Shown: positions 16,734-25,333, counted from the stretch's first letter. The stretch is 64,000 bases of DNA from Pseudobdellovibrionaceae bacterium (GCA_016785955.1 JAEUWH010000123.1:62001-126000), one strand, 5' to 3'. Numbers and translations are program-made. The notes: generated by a model from the sequence alone, not told the origin.

Positions 16734-18236
16734 TTATAATTTTCTAGCGTCAGGCCTAACACTGGGCTGCGGAAAAATAACTCGAAATCCTGGCTCTAGA
16801 ATTTGGCCTCGCGGATTTTTTGATATTTCACTTTGAAAAACGGCAGCTCGATTTCGTAACATTTGCTGAAAGAAAATATCGCTTTGTCCAGACGCAAGTT
16901 GTTTCAATGTTTGCTGATACCACTGGGCCATTTTACTTTGGTAGAATGCGGGAGTGTAAGAAGAGTTGGTCATTCTTTGGTACATTGCTTGTGCGACTGG
17001 TAAATTGCTATTTTTCAAGTTTTGCATAAATCCTGCTTTCCAATTTGTGGTGTTTGGAACCAGCTTTAGTAGCGCGCATCGATCTTTATCCATAAGCGAT
17101 CCCATCGGGGCTGAGAAATGGATATCAAAGATGGTTTTGTCGTCTGCGACTCCGGAGGATCGAAGCGCAGTAAGGGCGACTAAGTCAGAGAATCCTTTTA
17201 CGGGTACTAACCAGGCGTGATCGGCATCTATGGCTTTATTTTCAGGAAATTGCATTTTGTATTTTTGTAGTAGCCCAGTGTATACGCCTTTTTGCAGCAT
17301 GAATGACGATGTTTTGACAAGAGGACTGCCGATACTTGAGGCCGGTATTTGAATGTGTGTTGTTTTGTCAAAAGGTGTTGTATCTGACTCGATGTTAATT
17401 TCCAAATCGCAGAACAAAGGCCTAAGCTGATTCTGTATTCCGAGGGAGCGTTTTAGCATTTGATAACGAGGGCTATTTTCCAATTTCTGAATTCCCGTTT
17501 TTACCTGTACGGCGAAATTTTCAGCAGTATCCAAAGATTGAACCTGTTGCATAAAGCTGCCCGACAGTGGATGTTCAAAAATTAGGGGGCGGGATTTAGT
17601 CCACCAGTCATTGTGGGGAAAATTAATTTCTTTCAAAATCGGTCCGCCAGAGATGTGGCATCCTGAGCAGCGCAGTGTCTGACCAATCGGTGGCTTTTGA
17701 GGTGTATTGTTCAAATATATAAGACGATTATCCATTAAGATGTCTTTGCTGTCTCCTCGATAGTACCATCGAGACGAGACGCCTTCACCAATAAGTTCAT
17801 AAAAATTGTAGTACCCCTTGACGTTATCCCAAGCGATAAGCTCGACCATCAGTTTTCCTTGATTAGGAGTTTGATCTAAATCAATCACGTGTTTTCCATT
17901 TTGATTACTTAGCTGAGTGAAGTGCCCTAAAAAAATTCCGGCATCATTCAACTGATTTTGGGTTGAATAAGTTTCAAAGATACTAAAACTACCCATTCTG
18001 GGGTTATTTCGTCCTCGGTTCGCGACAAGATATTTTTTGTTATGCAATGATGACCGAAGGATTTCATGAACGGCATTGATTTCACCAGGGCACGCCTGCG
18101 CTCCTGCGAGTGCCTTATAAAACTCGTCATTTTGTTTTACGACCACATTTTTAGTGGATGTATAAATCTGGCAGAATTGGGCGAATGTTTTGGTTGTAAG
18201 AAAAATTGAACCTAAAAAAATGAGTGATTTTAACAT
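16734..18236 (-). CDS. secreted haem-binding (cytochrome c-like) protein
   Basis: 500 aa with an N-terminal signal peptide (hydrophobic to about residue 19, cleavage near TFA-QF). A single CxxCH haem attachment motif (CSGCH) lies near residue 190, within LRCSGCHISGGPI. The rest has no recognised domain. A periplasmic mono-haem protein, perhaps an electron-transfer or oxidase-like enzyme, is likely. It is monocistronic by appearance, with 76 nt to the downstream methyltransferase gene. Function beyond haem binding is not evident. Confidence 0.75.
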   Translation of the reverse strand: MLKSLIFLGSIFLTTKTFAQFCQIYTSTKNVVVKQNDEFYKALAGAQACPGEINAVHEILRSSLHNKKYLVANRGRNNPRMGSFSIFETYSTQNQLNDAGIFLGHFTQLSNQNGKHVIDLDQTPNQGKLMVELIAWDNVKGYYNFYELIGEGVSSRWYYRGDSKDILMDNRLIYLNNTPQKPPIGQTLRCSGCHISGGPILKEINFPHNDWWTKSRPLIFEHPLSGSFMQQVQSLDTAENFAVQVKTGIQKLENSPRYQMLKRSLGIQNQLRPLFCDLEINIESDTTPFDKTTHIQIPASSIGSPLVKTSSFMLQKGVYTGLLQKYKMQFPENKAIDADHAWLVPVKGFSDLVALTALRSSGVADDKTIFDIHFSAPMGSLMDKDRCALLKLVPNTTNWKAGFMQNLKNSNLPVAQAMYQRMTNSSYTPAFYQSKMAQWYQQTLKQLASGQSDIFFQQMLRNRAAVFQSEISKNPRGQILEPGFRVIFPQPSVRPDARKL

Positions 18237-18516
18237 AAGGCCTCCACGAAGAGGCTTTTAGCAAGGTCTTAGAAAAATACAAAATTAATAGATCAGATGT
18301 AACTATCAGTAAAATTAATGATAGATTTTATACAAAAAAACCGCGATAAGTACATACTTTATCGCGGTGATGATATCACTCAAACGCGTGTCTTACCTTA
18401 CGCAACGGTGGTGTCCTTATCAGGACATGTTCTTGCCAGCGTCATTATATGTCATTGCCAACTGTCATTACCAACACAGAAGAGTTAGTAAGGACAGACG
18501 CATTTAAAGTGGGTAA
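18237..18516. other. non-coding region with structured and repeated motifs
   Basis: No gene. Besides the terminator at 18334-18367 it holds a perfect hairpin TGTCCT-TATC-AGGACA (about 18412-18427) and, on the minus strand, degenerate tandem copies of TTGGTAATGACA (18474-18463), TTGGCAATGACA just beyond it, and shorter partial copies. TTAGTAAGGACA occurs at 18485-18496 on the plus strand. These resemble motifs in other intergenic regions of the window. Confidence 0.45.
18334..18367 (-). terminator. rho-independent terminator of the NmrA-like gene
   Basis: Minus strand: CCGCGATAA stem (18367-18359) paired with TTATCGCGG (18349-18341), 9-nt loop, followed by seven T. It lies about 150 nt past the stop codon at 18517. 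Confidence 0.75.
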
Positions 18517-19353
18517 CTACTTTGTCCAAGCGGATTTGTAATCGATAGTGTATTGTTTTACTGTTCGGGGTTTGTTGCCGGTGATTTTCTCAACAGCGTC
18601 TGTAGTTCTCGCAGAGTATCCTTCCTTGAAAAATCCCAAAATAGTGATCAAAAACTCGCTATAGTCTTTAGGTAGACCGGCTTGCAACAGGCCTTGTCTC
18701 ATTGCCTCGGGTGTAATGTCCTGAAAGGTTATTGTCCGTCCCGTCGCTTGCGAAATCAGGCTAGCCACATGGTCGTGATCTAACGGTTCAGGTCCTGTGA
18801 GATCAAAATCTTGATTGTCAAATTTGTGTGACACCAGTAGTTCGGCTGCTACCGCTGCGATATCTCGTGCGTCAATAAAGCTTCCTTTTGCTTTGCCGAC
18901 AGGAAGATAGATTTTGTTATCGTTATTGATGCCTTGAATCCAAAATGTATTGAAGTTCTGCATAAACCAATTTGGTCGGATGATATTATATTTTAGACCA
19001 GATTTTTCTAGTTTAATTTCAGCTTGCCTCATCGGGGAGGTGTCGACCGCATTTGCCCCCATTGCGGTCATTAAAACCACCTTTTTGACATTTTTCTTTT
19101 TTGCCATATCAACGAGTGGAGCCAAAAGTTCATTTTGGTTCGTGTGACCGGGAGGAGATAATAAAAATAGTCGATCGATATTTTCAAATGCTTTCTCGAG
19201 ACCGGATTGATTGACTAGATTCAAATGAACTTGATCGGACTCTAAAGTTGTTTTACTGGTCGCCCTGAGGGCTTTTTGGCCTTTAGATTTTAGTATTTCA
19301 GATAACTGACTGCCAACAGTTCCGCTGGCTCCAACGATTAAAATTTGACTCAT
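18517..19353 (-). CDS. NmrA-like NAD(P)-binding protein
   Basis: 278-aa atypical SDR of the NmrA/QorB group: N-terminal GASGTVGSQL nucleotide-binding motif (residues 8-17) and later TAMGAN and NIIRPNWFMQN segments common in this family. Members are NADP-sensing regulators or quinone reductases. A strong ribosome binding site (AAGGAG, 7 nt) precedes the ATG. The gene is divergent from an AraC-type regulator across 99 nt containing a perfect palindrome, so the regulator probably controls it. Confidence 0.85.
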   Translation of the reverse strand: MSQILIVGASGTVGSQLSEILKSKGQKALRATSKTTLESDQVHLNLVNQSGLEKAFENIDRLFLLSPPGHTNQNELLAPLVDMAKKKNVKKVVLMTAMGANAVDTSPMRQAEIKLEKSGLKYNIIRPNWFMQNFNTFWIQGINNDNKIYLPVGKAKGSFIDARDIAAVAAELLVSHKFDNQDFDLTGPEPLDHDHVASLISQATGRTITFQDITPEAMRQGLLQAGLPKDYSEFLITILGFFKEGYSARTTDAVEKITGNKPRTVKQYTIDYKSAWTK

Positions 19354-19400
19354 TTTACACTCCTTATGTTTTGGTATATTGCTAATATATCGGAATTAAG

Positions 19401-19427
19401 TTATACTATTAATGGGTAATAGTATAA
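19401..19427. promoter_or_regulatory. perfect 11-bp inverted repeat, probable operator
   Basis: TTATACTATTA (19401-19411), 5-nt spacer ATGGG, TAATAGTATAA (19417-19427). It overlaps a TATAAA -10-like box (19424-19429) upstream of the AraC-type gene and lies between it and the divergent NmrA-like gene. A dimeric repressor or activator site is likely. Confidence 0.65.
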
Positions 19428-19452
19428 ATAACATGTCTAAAAGTATAAAATT

Positions 19453-20388
19453 ATGGACTTATTAAACGATATATTTACACAGGCAGATTTGAGACGTCGT
19501 ATTTTGAATCAACGATTGATTGTCGAGGGTTTGATTCTTAGATTTCCATGTGATCGTAGTATTGGATTCCACGTTGTCACTCGCGGCGAAATGTATCTGT
19601 ATGTAGAGGGTCAAAAGCAAATGATCGCTATTCGTAAAGGTGATCTTGTCGTGATGTCTCGTGGCCAAAATCATTATTTAAGTGCTAGTCCCAAGCTGAC
19701 CAACAAGGATCTTAGAACTGCTATCAGTTTGGATGAAGCGGATAGGAAACCAAAAGGCGAGGTTGTTGCAACTTTGGTCAGTGGGGCTTATCAGCTGTGG
19801 AATGAGCCCATTCATCCGTTATTTAGTGAACTTCCTGAGGTTTTTATTTTAAAAAATGAAGAGTTAGACAGTTTTGATCAAATTCAGTCAGCGTTAAATA
19901 TGTTAGCTCTCGAGACTAGTAAACCACAAATCGGAACGGAAGGAATTGTGCAGAACTTGCTAGATATTATTTTTGCGTACCTGATTAGAAAAATTGTCGA
20001 AGTACACAGTCACAAATCTAAAACATGGAGCCACGCGGTCAGTAATGAAGCGGTTAAAAAGGCAATTGAACTATTACATCAAGACGTTCAAAAAAATTGG
20101 ACTCTTGATTTACTTGCTAAAGAGGTCGGCTTATCACGTGCTGGTTTGGCGCAAAAATTTAAAAAGCACTTGGGTGATACGCCCCTGCATTATTTGACTT
20201 TAATTCGAATGCAAAAAGCGCGGGCTTTGTTGTCCAATACGGATAGTAATATTGAAAAAGTGGCGGAAGCCGTTGGTTATGGAGACGCTTTTAGTTTTTC
20301 TAAGGTATTTAAACGTATTACAGGAATACCGCCCCGTGATTTTAGAACTAAAGATCAAAGTGACAAAGCATTAGCGTACCGATTCTAG
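19453..20388 (+). CDS. AraC-family transcriptional regulator
   Basis: 311 aa. The N-terminal half looks like the cupin-type sensor domain of AraC regulators (GEMYLYVEGQ, GDLVVMSRG). The C-terminal 100 residues hold two helix-turn-helix motifs: LAKEVGLSRAGLAQKFKK, and IEKVAEAVGYGDAFSFSKVFKR followed by GIPPRDFR, the family signature. There is no clear ribosome binding site. It is divergent from the NmrA-like reductase and probably regulates it and itself through the palindrome at 19401-19427. The sensor domain is of the group found in AraC_binding_2/6 type proteins; inducer unknown. Confidence 0.9.
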   Translation: MDLLNDIFTQADLRRRILNQRLIVEGLILRFPCDRSIGFHVVTRGEMYLYVEGQKQMIAIRKGDLVVMSRGQNHYLSASPKLTNKDLRTAISLDEADRKPKGEVVATLVSGAYQLWNEPIHPLFSELPEVFILKNEELDSFDQIQSALNMLALETSKPQIGTEGIVQNLLDIIFAYLIRKIVEVHSHKSKTWSHAVSNEAVKKAIELLHQDVQKNWTLDLLAKEVGLSRAGLAQKFKKHLGDTPLHYLTLIRMQKARALLSNTDSNIEKVAEAVGYGDAFSFSKVFKRITGIPPRDFRTKDQSDKALAYRF

Positions 20389-20404
20389 TTCTTTGGTCTT
20401 TATC

Positions 20405-20433
20405 TTGCCATGCATTTGATCTATATCTATTTT
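20405..20433 (+). promoter_or_regulatory. promoter of the polysaccharide deacetylase pair
   Basis: TTGCCA (20405-20410), 17-nt spacer, TATTTT (20428-20433), 8 nt, ATG at 20442. No Shine-Dalgarno sequence, so the leader is at most one or two nucleotides. Confidence 0.45.
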
Positions 20434-20441
20434 AGATAACT

Positions 20442-21230
20442 ATGGAAAAGTATATTTGGATTTTCTTTTTGTGGTCGTTTCAAACGTTTGCAATTATCAG
20501 CGACTTTAGATACTTGAAAGCTCGAGATAGTCATTTAATTTTTGATGATAAACTTAACACACGTGAAGTGGCCATTACTTTTGCTGGAAGAATTGATTCT
20601 GATATCCTGTCTAAAATAGTCACCAAGTTGGAGGCCGAAAACCTGACCGCACATTTTTTTTTAAATGGTGATTCAGCGATGGAAAATCTGCAGATAGTGA
20701 ACCAGTTAGCCAGTCGGGGCCACGTGATTGGTTCACAGGGGCTGAGTGTTGCCAAAGTTAAATCACCAGTAGCGAACGAGCAAGAAATGCTGACAGAAAT
20801 TCAGATCGGTCATGAAGCTGTTTTTGCCAGTATTGGCTTTGTGTACCCTTTTATTCGATTGTCTCCTCGTCAAGGCAGTATTGCTGTTCGGGAAATGATC
20901 AAAGAAAGTGGTGCATTCGCATTTTATTGGAATATTGATTTCTATCCAGAGAATCCTGCCCAAAGTATGCGAGATAATCTTAAGCGCGAGGATTATCGTG
21001 GGATTGTGTCATTTCCTCTTTTTCGTGAGTCAACTTTAGTTGCCTTGGATACGCTGATAGAGGAAATTAAAAAAGAGGACCTGACTGTGATTACTGTTCT
21101 CCCCAGCGAAGAAAGTTCATGGCGAGAGCATCCGCCAATTGTACGTAAAGCCATTCGTGAAGAAATACAAAAAAATGGATCAATCTATCGTAGGAAAGTT
21201 GTAGAAAGACGGGATGAATATGAAATTTAA
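20442..21230 (+). CDS. NodB-like polysaccharide deacetylase homologue, probably inactive
   Basis: 262 aa, secreted (hydrophobic N-terminus ending near residue 17). The polysaccharide deacetylase (NodB, CE4) fold can be followed throughout, but the catalytic motifs are altered: the TFDD motif reads TFAG, the HxxxH metal motif (normally SHTxxH) reads SQGLSVAK, and the final His motif reads VSFPLF. The Asp-His-His metal triad is therefore missing. It may bind glycan or act as a partner of the apparently active enzyme encoded immediately downstream, with which it overlaps by 17 nt. Bdellovibrio uses periplasmic peptidoglycan deacetylases on prey cell walls; a link to that is speculative. Confidence 0.7.
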   Translation: MEKYIWIFFLWSFQTFAIISDFRYLKARDSHLIFDDKLNTREVAITFAGRIDSDILSKIVTKLEAENLTAHFFLNGDSAMENLQIVNQLASRGHVIGSQGLSVAKVKSPVANEQEMLTEIQIGHEAVFASIGFVYPFIRLSPRQGSIAVREMIKESGAFAFYWNIDFYPENPAQSMRDNLKREDYRGIVSFPLFRESTLVALDTLIEEIKKEDLTVITVLPSEESSWREHPPIVRKAIREEIQKNGSIYRRKVVERRDEYEI

Positions 21231-22488
21231 AATTATTTTCGCAGTGCTGTGGTTATCTTCATTGGGGTTTACCCAAGTTCTAGAGCGTCCCCCTCAATTT
21301 GTTTTAATCTCTTTTGATGGTTCAAAAAGTCATAATTTTTGGAAAGAGACTTTTAAATTAGGTCAGGAAAATAGGGCGCAGTTTACCTATTTCATTAGTG
21401 GCGTCTATTTTCTGCAAAAGAAAGATCGTTTGAATTATGCTCCACCTAAACGTAAAGTAGGGTCTTCCGATATTGGCTTTGCAGAAAATGATTTGACCGA
21501 TATTCAAAAACGTACCGAGTTGATGTGGAAAGGTATGATCGAGCAGGAGCCTCCGATCGAAATTGGATCGCATGTCAATGGTCACTTTGATGGCTCGCTT
21601 TGGACGCTAGCCGAGTGGACTCAAGAATTTACTGAATTTCATCGATTGGTGGAAAAAGTATTTAGCTTTTATCCGACAATGAAAACTCCTTTTAGCACAC
21701 AATGGCAAAGTACTTTAAACCAAATGATCAAAGGCTTTCGTGCTCCGTTGCTTGCCGGAAATCCAACGATTACGGCCGAAGTCATGAAAAATTTTGGATA
21801 TGTTTATGATGCTAGTCAAATGTTAAAGGGAAAATGGCCTAATAAACGCACGCCTTATATTTGGAACTTGGGACTTAGCCGAATTGGCTTAGCGGGAACA
21901 AGCCGGGAAACGGTGGCTATGGATTACAATATTTTGTACGGGCAATGCAATGGCGTATTCAACCCCAGTAACGCCGGAGAATGTAAAGACATTAATGATT
22001 CGTTGTTGGCATACTATGAAAAGCAGACCTATTTATCATACGCGCAAGCTTTCTTGAAAAATTATTATGGTAATCGTATGCCTTTAAGTATTGGTCACCA
22101 TTTTTCGTTGTGGAATAAAGGTATATACTGGAAAGCTTTGCAGCGTTTTGTGAAAGATGTTTGCACGCAGCCAGAAGTTGAGTGTGTTTCTCATCGGCAC
22201 CTCGTTGAATGGCTAAATGCTCAGACAGCAAAACATGGTTTCAGCTTTTTAGCTCAAATGAATCAAGCGACATTTTCTAAATCGGCGATTCCGTCGACCC
22301 CTAGAGACACCATTAAAGTTGATCTTGATTTGTTGAATAAAGTTAGCAATGGAAAAAGATTGGTCGTTCCGGAAATTTCAAGTTACACAGAAAAAGTCAT
22401 GTTAAAAGGAGACTTGCCACATGCTCATCAAGAGGCACCCAGCGAAGTTGATATGGACGCGTATCGTATCAAAGAAGAGTCTAACTAG
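21214..22488 (+). CDS. secreted polysaccharide deacetylase
   Basis: 424 aa with a signal peptide (to about residue 20). NodB-type catalytic motifs are recognisable: SFDGS (motif 1, one Asp kept), GSHVNGH (metal-binding His-x3-His), and GFRAP (motif 3). Expected activity is removal of acetyl groups from periplasmic or cell-wall glycan. The C-terminal 100 residues form an extra tail without known motif. It starts inside the preceding deacetylase-like gene, and its stop TAG shares a base with the GTG start of the LprI-like gene (TAGTG), so the three form an operon. Peptidoglycan or prey-wall modification is a reasonable guess. Confidence 0.8.
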   Translation: MNMKFKIIFAVLWLSSLGFTQVLERPPQFVLISFDGSKSHNFWKETFKLGQENRAQFTYFISGVYFLQKKDRLNYAPPKRKVGSSDIGFAENDLTDIQKRTELMWKGMIEQEPPIEIGSHVNGHFDGSLWTLAEWTQEFTEFHRLVEKVFSFYPTMKTPFSTQWQSTLNQMIKGFRAPLLAGNPTITAEVMKNFGYVYDASQMLKGKWPNKRTPYIWNLGLSRIGLAGTSRETVAMDYNILYGQCNGVFNPSNAGECKDINDSLLAYYEKQTYLSYAQAFLKNYYGNRMPLSIGHHFSLWNKGIYWKALQRFVKDVCTQPEVECVSHRHLVEWLNAQTAKHGFSFLAQMNQATFSKSAIPSTPRDTIKVDLDLLNKVSNGKRLVVPEISSYTEKVMLKGDLPHAHQEAPSEVDMDAYRIKEESN

Positions 22489-22895
22489 TGCTGCTTAGAA
22501 AATTAGTTTTCTTTTTTGTATTTTTATCTTTGTTTCAAGCTCATGCGGGTATTCCATTGGATTGTACTTTAGCTAATATGGAGATAGTTCCATTGGTTAT
22601 ATGTATTGATGACGAGGTCAGAGAACTAGATCAGATAAAAGAACGTATTCAGGCGCGTATTTTTTTGCGTATCGAGTATAAGTACGCCAAGAATGATCCC
22701 AAAAGAGCCAAGATATTAAAGGCAAAAATCGAAACGTCTATCAAAATCTGGGAAGCGTACCGAAGCTCATACTGTGATATGGAGTCGGTGTATTTGGAAA
22801 ACGATAGCAGTCGGGGAGAGTTCATCAAGCAATGCCTGGTCACCATCACCAAGATGCGCATTGAAGACCTACGCCTTTTGCAGATTAATATCTAG
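22488..22895 (+). CDS. small secreted LprI-like (DUF1311) protein
   Basis: 135 aa with a signal peptide (to about residue 20, HA-GIP). The mature part fits the LprI/DUF1311 pattern: early Cys, a helix with a Leu-Asp pair, then WEAYRSSYCDMES and a late Cys (KQC). Relatives include lysozyme inhibitors. The GTG start overlaps the deacetylase stop, so it is co-expressed with two glycan-modifying proteins. A role in protecting or handling peptidoglycan would fit. It overlaps the convergent EEP gene by 4 nt at the 3' end. Confidence 0.65.
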   Translation: MLLRKLVFFFVFLSLFQAHAGIPLDCTLANMEIVPLVICIDDEVRELDQIKERIQARIFLRIEYKYAKNDPKRAKILKAKIETSIKIWEAYRSSYCDMESVYLENDSSRGEFIKQCLVTITKMRIEDLRLLQINI

Positions 22896-23638
22896 ATTTC
22901 AAATTCCATATACATGGGTAAATGATCAGAAAGTACATTCCATGGCGTGCTGGACAAAGTTTCTACCAAAGTGGGCTTGATGTTTTTAGCATAGATGCGA
23001 TCAAGGCTCAGAATGGGAAAAAAACTGGGAAACGTTTTGGCATAATTTTTTTTGATATACTTGTGGCATTCAAAAAGATTCATATTGGCTTCTAGGTAGT
23101 GAGAGAGTTCTTTTCCCCAATCATTAAAATCTCCTGCTAAAATAAATGGGGCATCTTTGGGAATCAGTTTTAAATATCGAGAGATCACCCGTTCGACCTG
23201 CTTGACTCGATCATCATGGCGTAAATTTAAATGCACATTAAACAGGTGCAGCACTTGGCCATCGTCGAGTGGAATCTCGCAATGCAAAAGTCCGCGCTGT
23301 TCCCAACGATTGGTCGAGATATTTTCATTTTCCCATTTCGCGATAGGGAAACGACTCAGGATGGCGTTGCCGTGATGCCGATCTTTAAAAATCGCGTTTT
23401 TGCCATAGCAGTGATCTTTCCAAATAGAATCGGCAAGAACTTCAATTTGTGAAGAAACTTTAGAGGCGTATTCTTTTGGGATAAAATCAGGACCATTGCC
23501 GACTAGTTCTTGGATAAACATAAAGTCCACGGGCACGGAATCCGTCGCCTCTTTAATCTTCATTAGAGTGTTGCTCAGTAAAAATGTGGAACGAGCTTTA
23601 TGAATATTAAATGTAATGAATTTATATTTCATAACCAA
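22892..23638 (-). CDS. endonuclease/exonuclease/phosphatase family protein
   Basis: 248 aa of the EEP (DNase I-like) fold: FNIHKAR at the N-terminus (Asn metal-site region), FIQELVG (Glu), LAGDFNDWG (Asp-x-Asn) and SDHLPM (catalytic Asp-His) near the end. No signal peptide. Relatives cleave phosphodiester bonds in DNA or sugar phosphates or lipids. It starts within the last 10 nt of the phospholipase D-family gene, an arrangement also seen in other bacteria where both act on membrane phosphodiesters. Substrate not determined. Confidence 0.85.
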   Translation of the reverse strand: MVMKYKFITFNIHKARSTFLLSNTLMKIKEATDSVPVDFMFIQELVGNGPDFIPKEYASKVSSQIEVLADSIWKDHCYGKNAIFKDRHHGNAILSRFPIAKWENENISTNRWEQRGLLHCEIPLDDGQVLHLFNVHLNLRHDDRVKQVERVISRYLKLIPKDAPFILAGDFNDWGKELSHYLEANMNLFECHKYIKKNYAKTFPSFFPILSLDRIYAKNIKPTLVETLSSTPWNVLSDHLPMYMEFEI

Positions 23639-24732
23639 TTTTTAAACCAAAAACAGAATCGGCACAACATACGAGTAAAAAAAGAGTCTTTGTCGATATC
23701 GACTTTTGTAAGGGGACGAGAGTTTTCTTTTAGATGATTCCAATAGTTTTCTAGGGGAGCTAATTCGGTGGGTGTTTTAAGAATAACGTCTATTTCTAAA
23801 TCATGAACTAGGCTGCGGTGATTGAAGTTATGACTTCCTAGTGTAGCCCAGTCGTCTACAATGACGGCCTTTGCATGCATGAACGAGGGAGTGTACTGGG
23901 AAACATGGATATTATATTTCAACAGTCGTCGTACGACATGTCGTCCCGCTAGATCCACAATCAAAAAATCACTGCGATCAGGAAGAATAATCTCTAGGTT
24001 GATTTTTCTTTTGGCGATGGCGATCAACGCGCGAACAAATTTACGGGAGGGCACGAAATAAGGAGTCAAAATATACACGCGTTTGCTGGCTTCAGACATT
24101 TGGGTCAATAGCTGCTTTTTGGCGGCTCGTCGAGAGGCTATCGAGTGAGTAGAGCGGATACGCTCAAAATTTAATCGTTGCCGTCGTTTCATGATGGAAA
24201 ATGGAAAGCGTTTCCAGTAGGTGTTAGCCAGTGCAGAAATGGATGTAACCTCGGGTCCTTCGACTAAAAGAGCCAGGTCTTTCCAAGCCGCTTTTCCCAC
24301 TTCTTTTTCTGAATGCACTTTCGAAATATTAAAACTGGCAACAAAGGCCCGTGCGCGGTCGACAATCATAAGCTTTCGATGATTTCGGCGGTTCGCTGTT
24401 TTCAAGAAGCGAAAGAAGTGTCTGACGATGGAATTGATATAGGGAATAGCTCGATAGACTCTGAATTGTATCCCATTTTCCCGGCAAAATTTTTGAATCG
24501 AAGAAATACTTGCAAAGCTGCCGATCCCATCAATCAGCAGACGAACAGAAACCCCTCGTTTGGCGGCTTCGGCTAAAGCGGCCAAGACCCGCACACCGAC
24601 CACATCGAAATCAAAAATATAACTCTCGAATTGAATCTCGGTCTGGGCTTGATTGATCTCGCTGACGAGTGAATCAAAATATTCATCGCCAGATGAGATA
24701 AAACGAATAGATGTAAAACCGCCAGTAGCCAT
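23629..24732 (-). CDS. phospholipase D family protein (cardiolipin synthase-like)
   Basis: 367 aa with two HKD motifs: HRKLMIVDRA about residue 125 and HAKAVIVDDW about residue 287, each followed by a GSxNF or SFN element. Two motifs in one chain make an active phospholipase D/cardiolipin synthase-type fold. Membrane helices are absent, as in ClsB-type enzymes. Upstream is a promoter with TATAGT ending 9 nt before the ATG and no Shine-Dalgarno sequence. The EEP gene follows with a 10-nt overlap. Confidence 0.88.
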   Translation of the reverse strand: MATGGFTSIRFISSGDEYFDSLVSEINQAQTEIQFESYIFDFDVVGVRVLAALAEAAKRGVSVRLLIDGIGSFASISSIQKFCRENGIQFRVYRAIPYINSIVRHFFRFLKTANRRNHRKLMIVDRARAFVASFNISKVHSEKEVGKAAWKDLALLVEGPEVTSISALANTYWKRFPFSIMKRRQRLNFERIRSTHSIASRRAAKKQLLTQMSEASKRVYILTPYFVPSRKFVRALIAIAKRKINLEIILPDRSDFLIVDLAGRHVVRRLLKYNIHVSQYTPSFMHAKAVIVDDWATLGSHNFNHRSLVHDLEIDVILKTPTELAPLENYWNHLKENSRPLTKVDIDKDSFFTRMLCRFCFWFKNWL

Positions 24733-24741
24733 GCTGATAAG

Positions 24742-24769
24742 ACTATACCTTTTTCCTGAGCATATTCAA
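24742..24769 (-). promoter_or_regulatory. promoter of the phospholipase D-family operon
   Basis: Read leftwards: TTGAAT (24769-24764), 16-nt spacer, TATAGT (24747-24742), 9 nt, ATG at 24732. The predicted leader is only about two nucleotides. Confidence 0.5.
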
Positions 24770-24824
24770 AAATATCCTTTGGTCGGCCAGGTTTTATTTC
24801 GATTTTTCATAAAACAGAAAAAAA

Positions 24825-25253
24825 CTAGAACGTAATTTTAATCGATGCTGCAGATTTTTTTGCCGGCCCATGATAGACCGCTTCCACATTGTTGCCATCG
24901 GGATCAGTTAGAAACGCAGCAAAGTATCCGGGATGGTATGGTCTTTCACCTGGAGCGCCATTGTCCTTGCCGCCGTTTTCCAAGCCGACTTTATAAAACT
25001 TTTCCACGATTTCTCGGGAATTTGCCTGAAAAGCAAAATGACTTCGTCCGGTTAGTTTCCCTTGTGCGGCCAGGCTGTCTTTGGATGAAACAAAAAATTC
25101 ATCGGCCCAGAAATAAGTATCGGCCTCACCGCCCAGGGGGATGGAAAGGACATTGAATATAGCTTTATAAAACTTCTTACTTGCATTTAAATCCGTAACC
25201 ACGATTTGCAAATGGTCGATGAGTCGCCCTCGATATAGCTCGTTTGTTTCCAT
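24825..25253 (-). CDS. VOC-family (glyoxalase/bleomycin resistance) protein
   Basis: 142 aa, single VOC module: an N-terminal DHLQIVVTDLNASKKFY strand-helix, a central SHFAFQA and a C-terminal FLTDPDGNNVEAVYHG with the metal-ligand Glu. Members include glyoxalase I, dioxygenases and thiol transferases. I take the ATG at 25253, which has a strong ribosome binding site (AAAGGAG, 6 nt upstream), instead of a longer frame opening at 25316. A large imperfect hairpin lies just upstream (25279-25333). Confidence 0.85.
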   Translation of the reverse strand: METNELYRGRLIDHLQIVVTDLNASKKFYKAIFNVLSIPLGGEADTYFWADEFFVSSKDSLAAQGKLTGRSHFAFQANSREIVEKFYKVGLENGGKDNGAPGERPYHPGYFAAFLTDPDGNNVEAVYHGPAKKSAASIKITF

Positions 25254-25278
25254 AAAATCTCCTTTTACATTAACGTGT

Positions 25279-25333
25279 ATAGGTCCTGTCCTCATTTCCT
25301 CGCGACGGCTAGGCAAATGAGTATAGGACCTAT
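25279..25333. repeat. long imperfect inverted repeat upstream of the VOC gene
   Basis: ATAGGTCCT (25279-25287) pairs with AGGACCTAT (25325-25333); CTCATTT (25291-25297) pairs with AAATGAG (25315-25321); CCT pairs with AGG; the loop is about 10 nt. On the minus strand it would sit in the 5' leader of the VOC gene, 26 nt before its ATG. Confidence 0.6.

Noticed and set aside
18385-18430. c-di-GMP (GEMM) riboswitch
   Set aside because: The ACGCA and GG-like bases recall it, but the conserved GEMM core and tetraloop-receptor pieces are missing, and no downstream gene in the right direction would be controlled.
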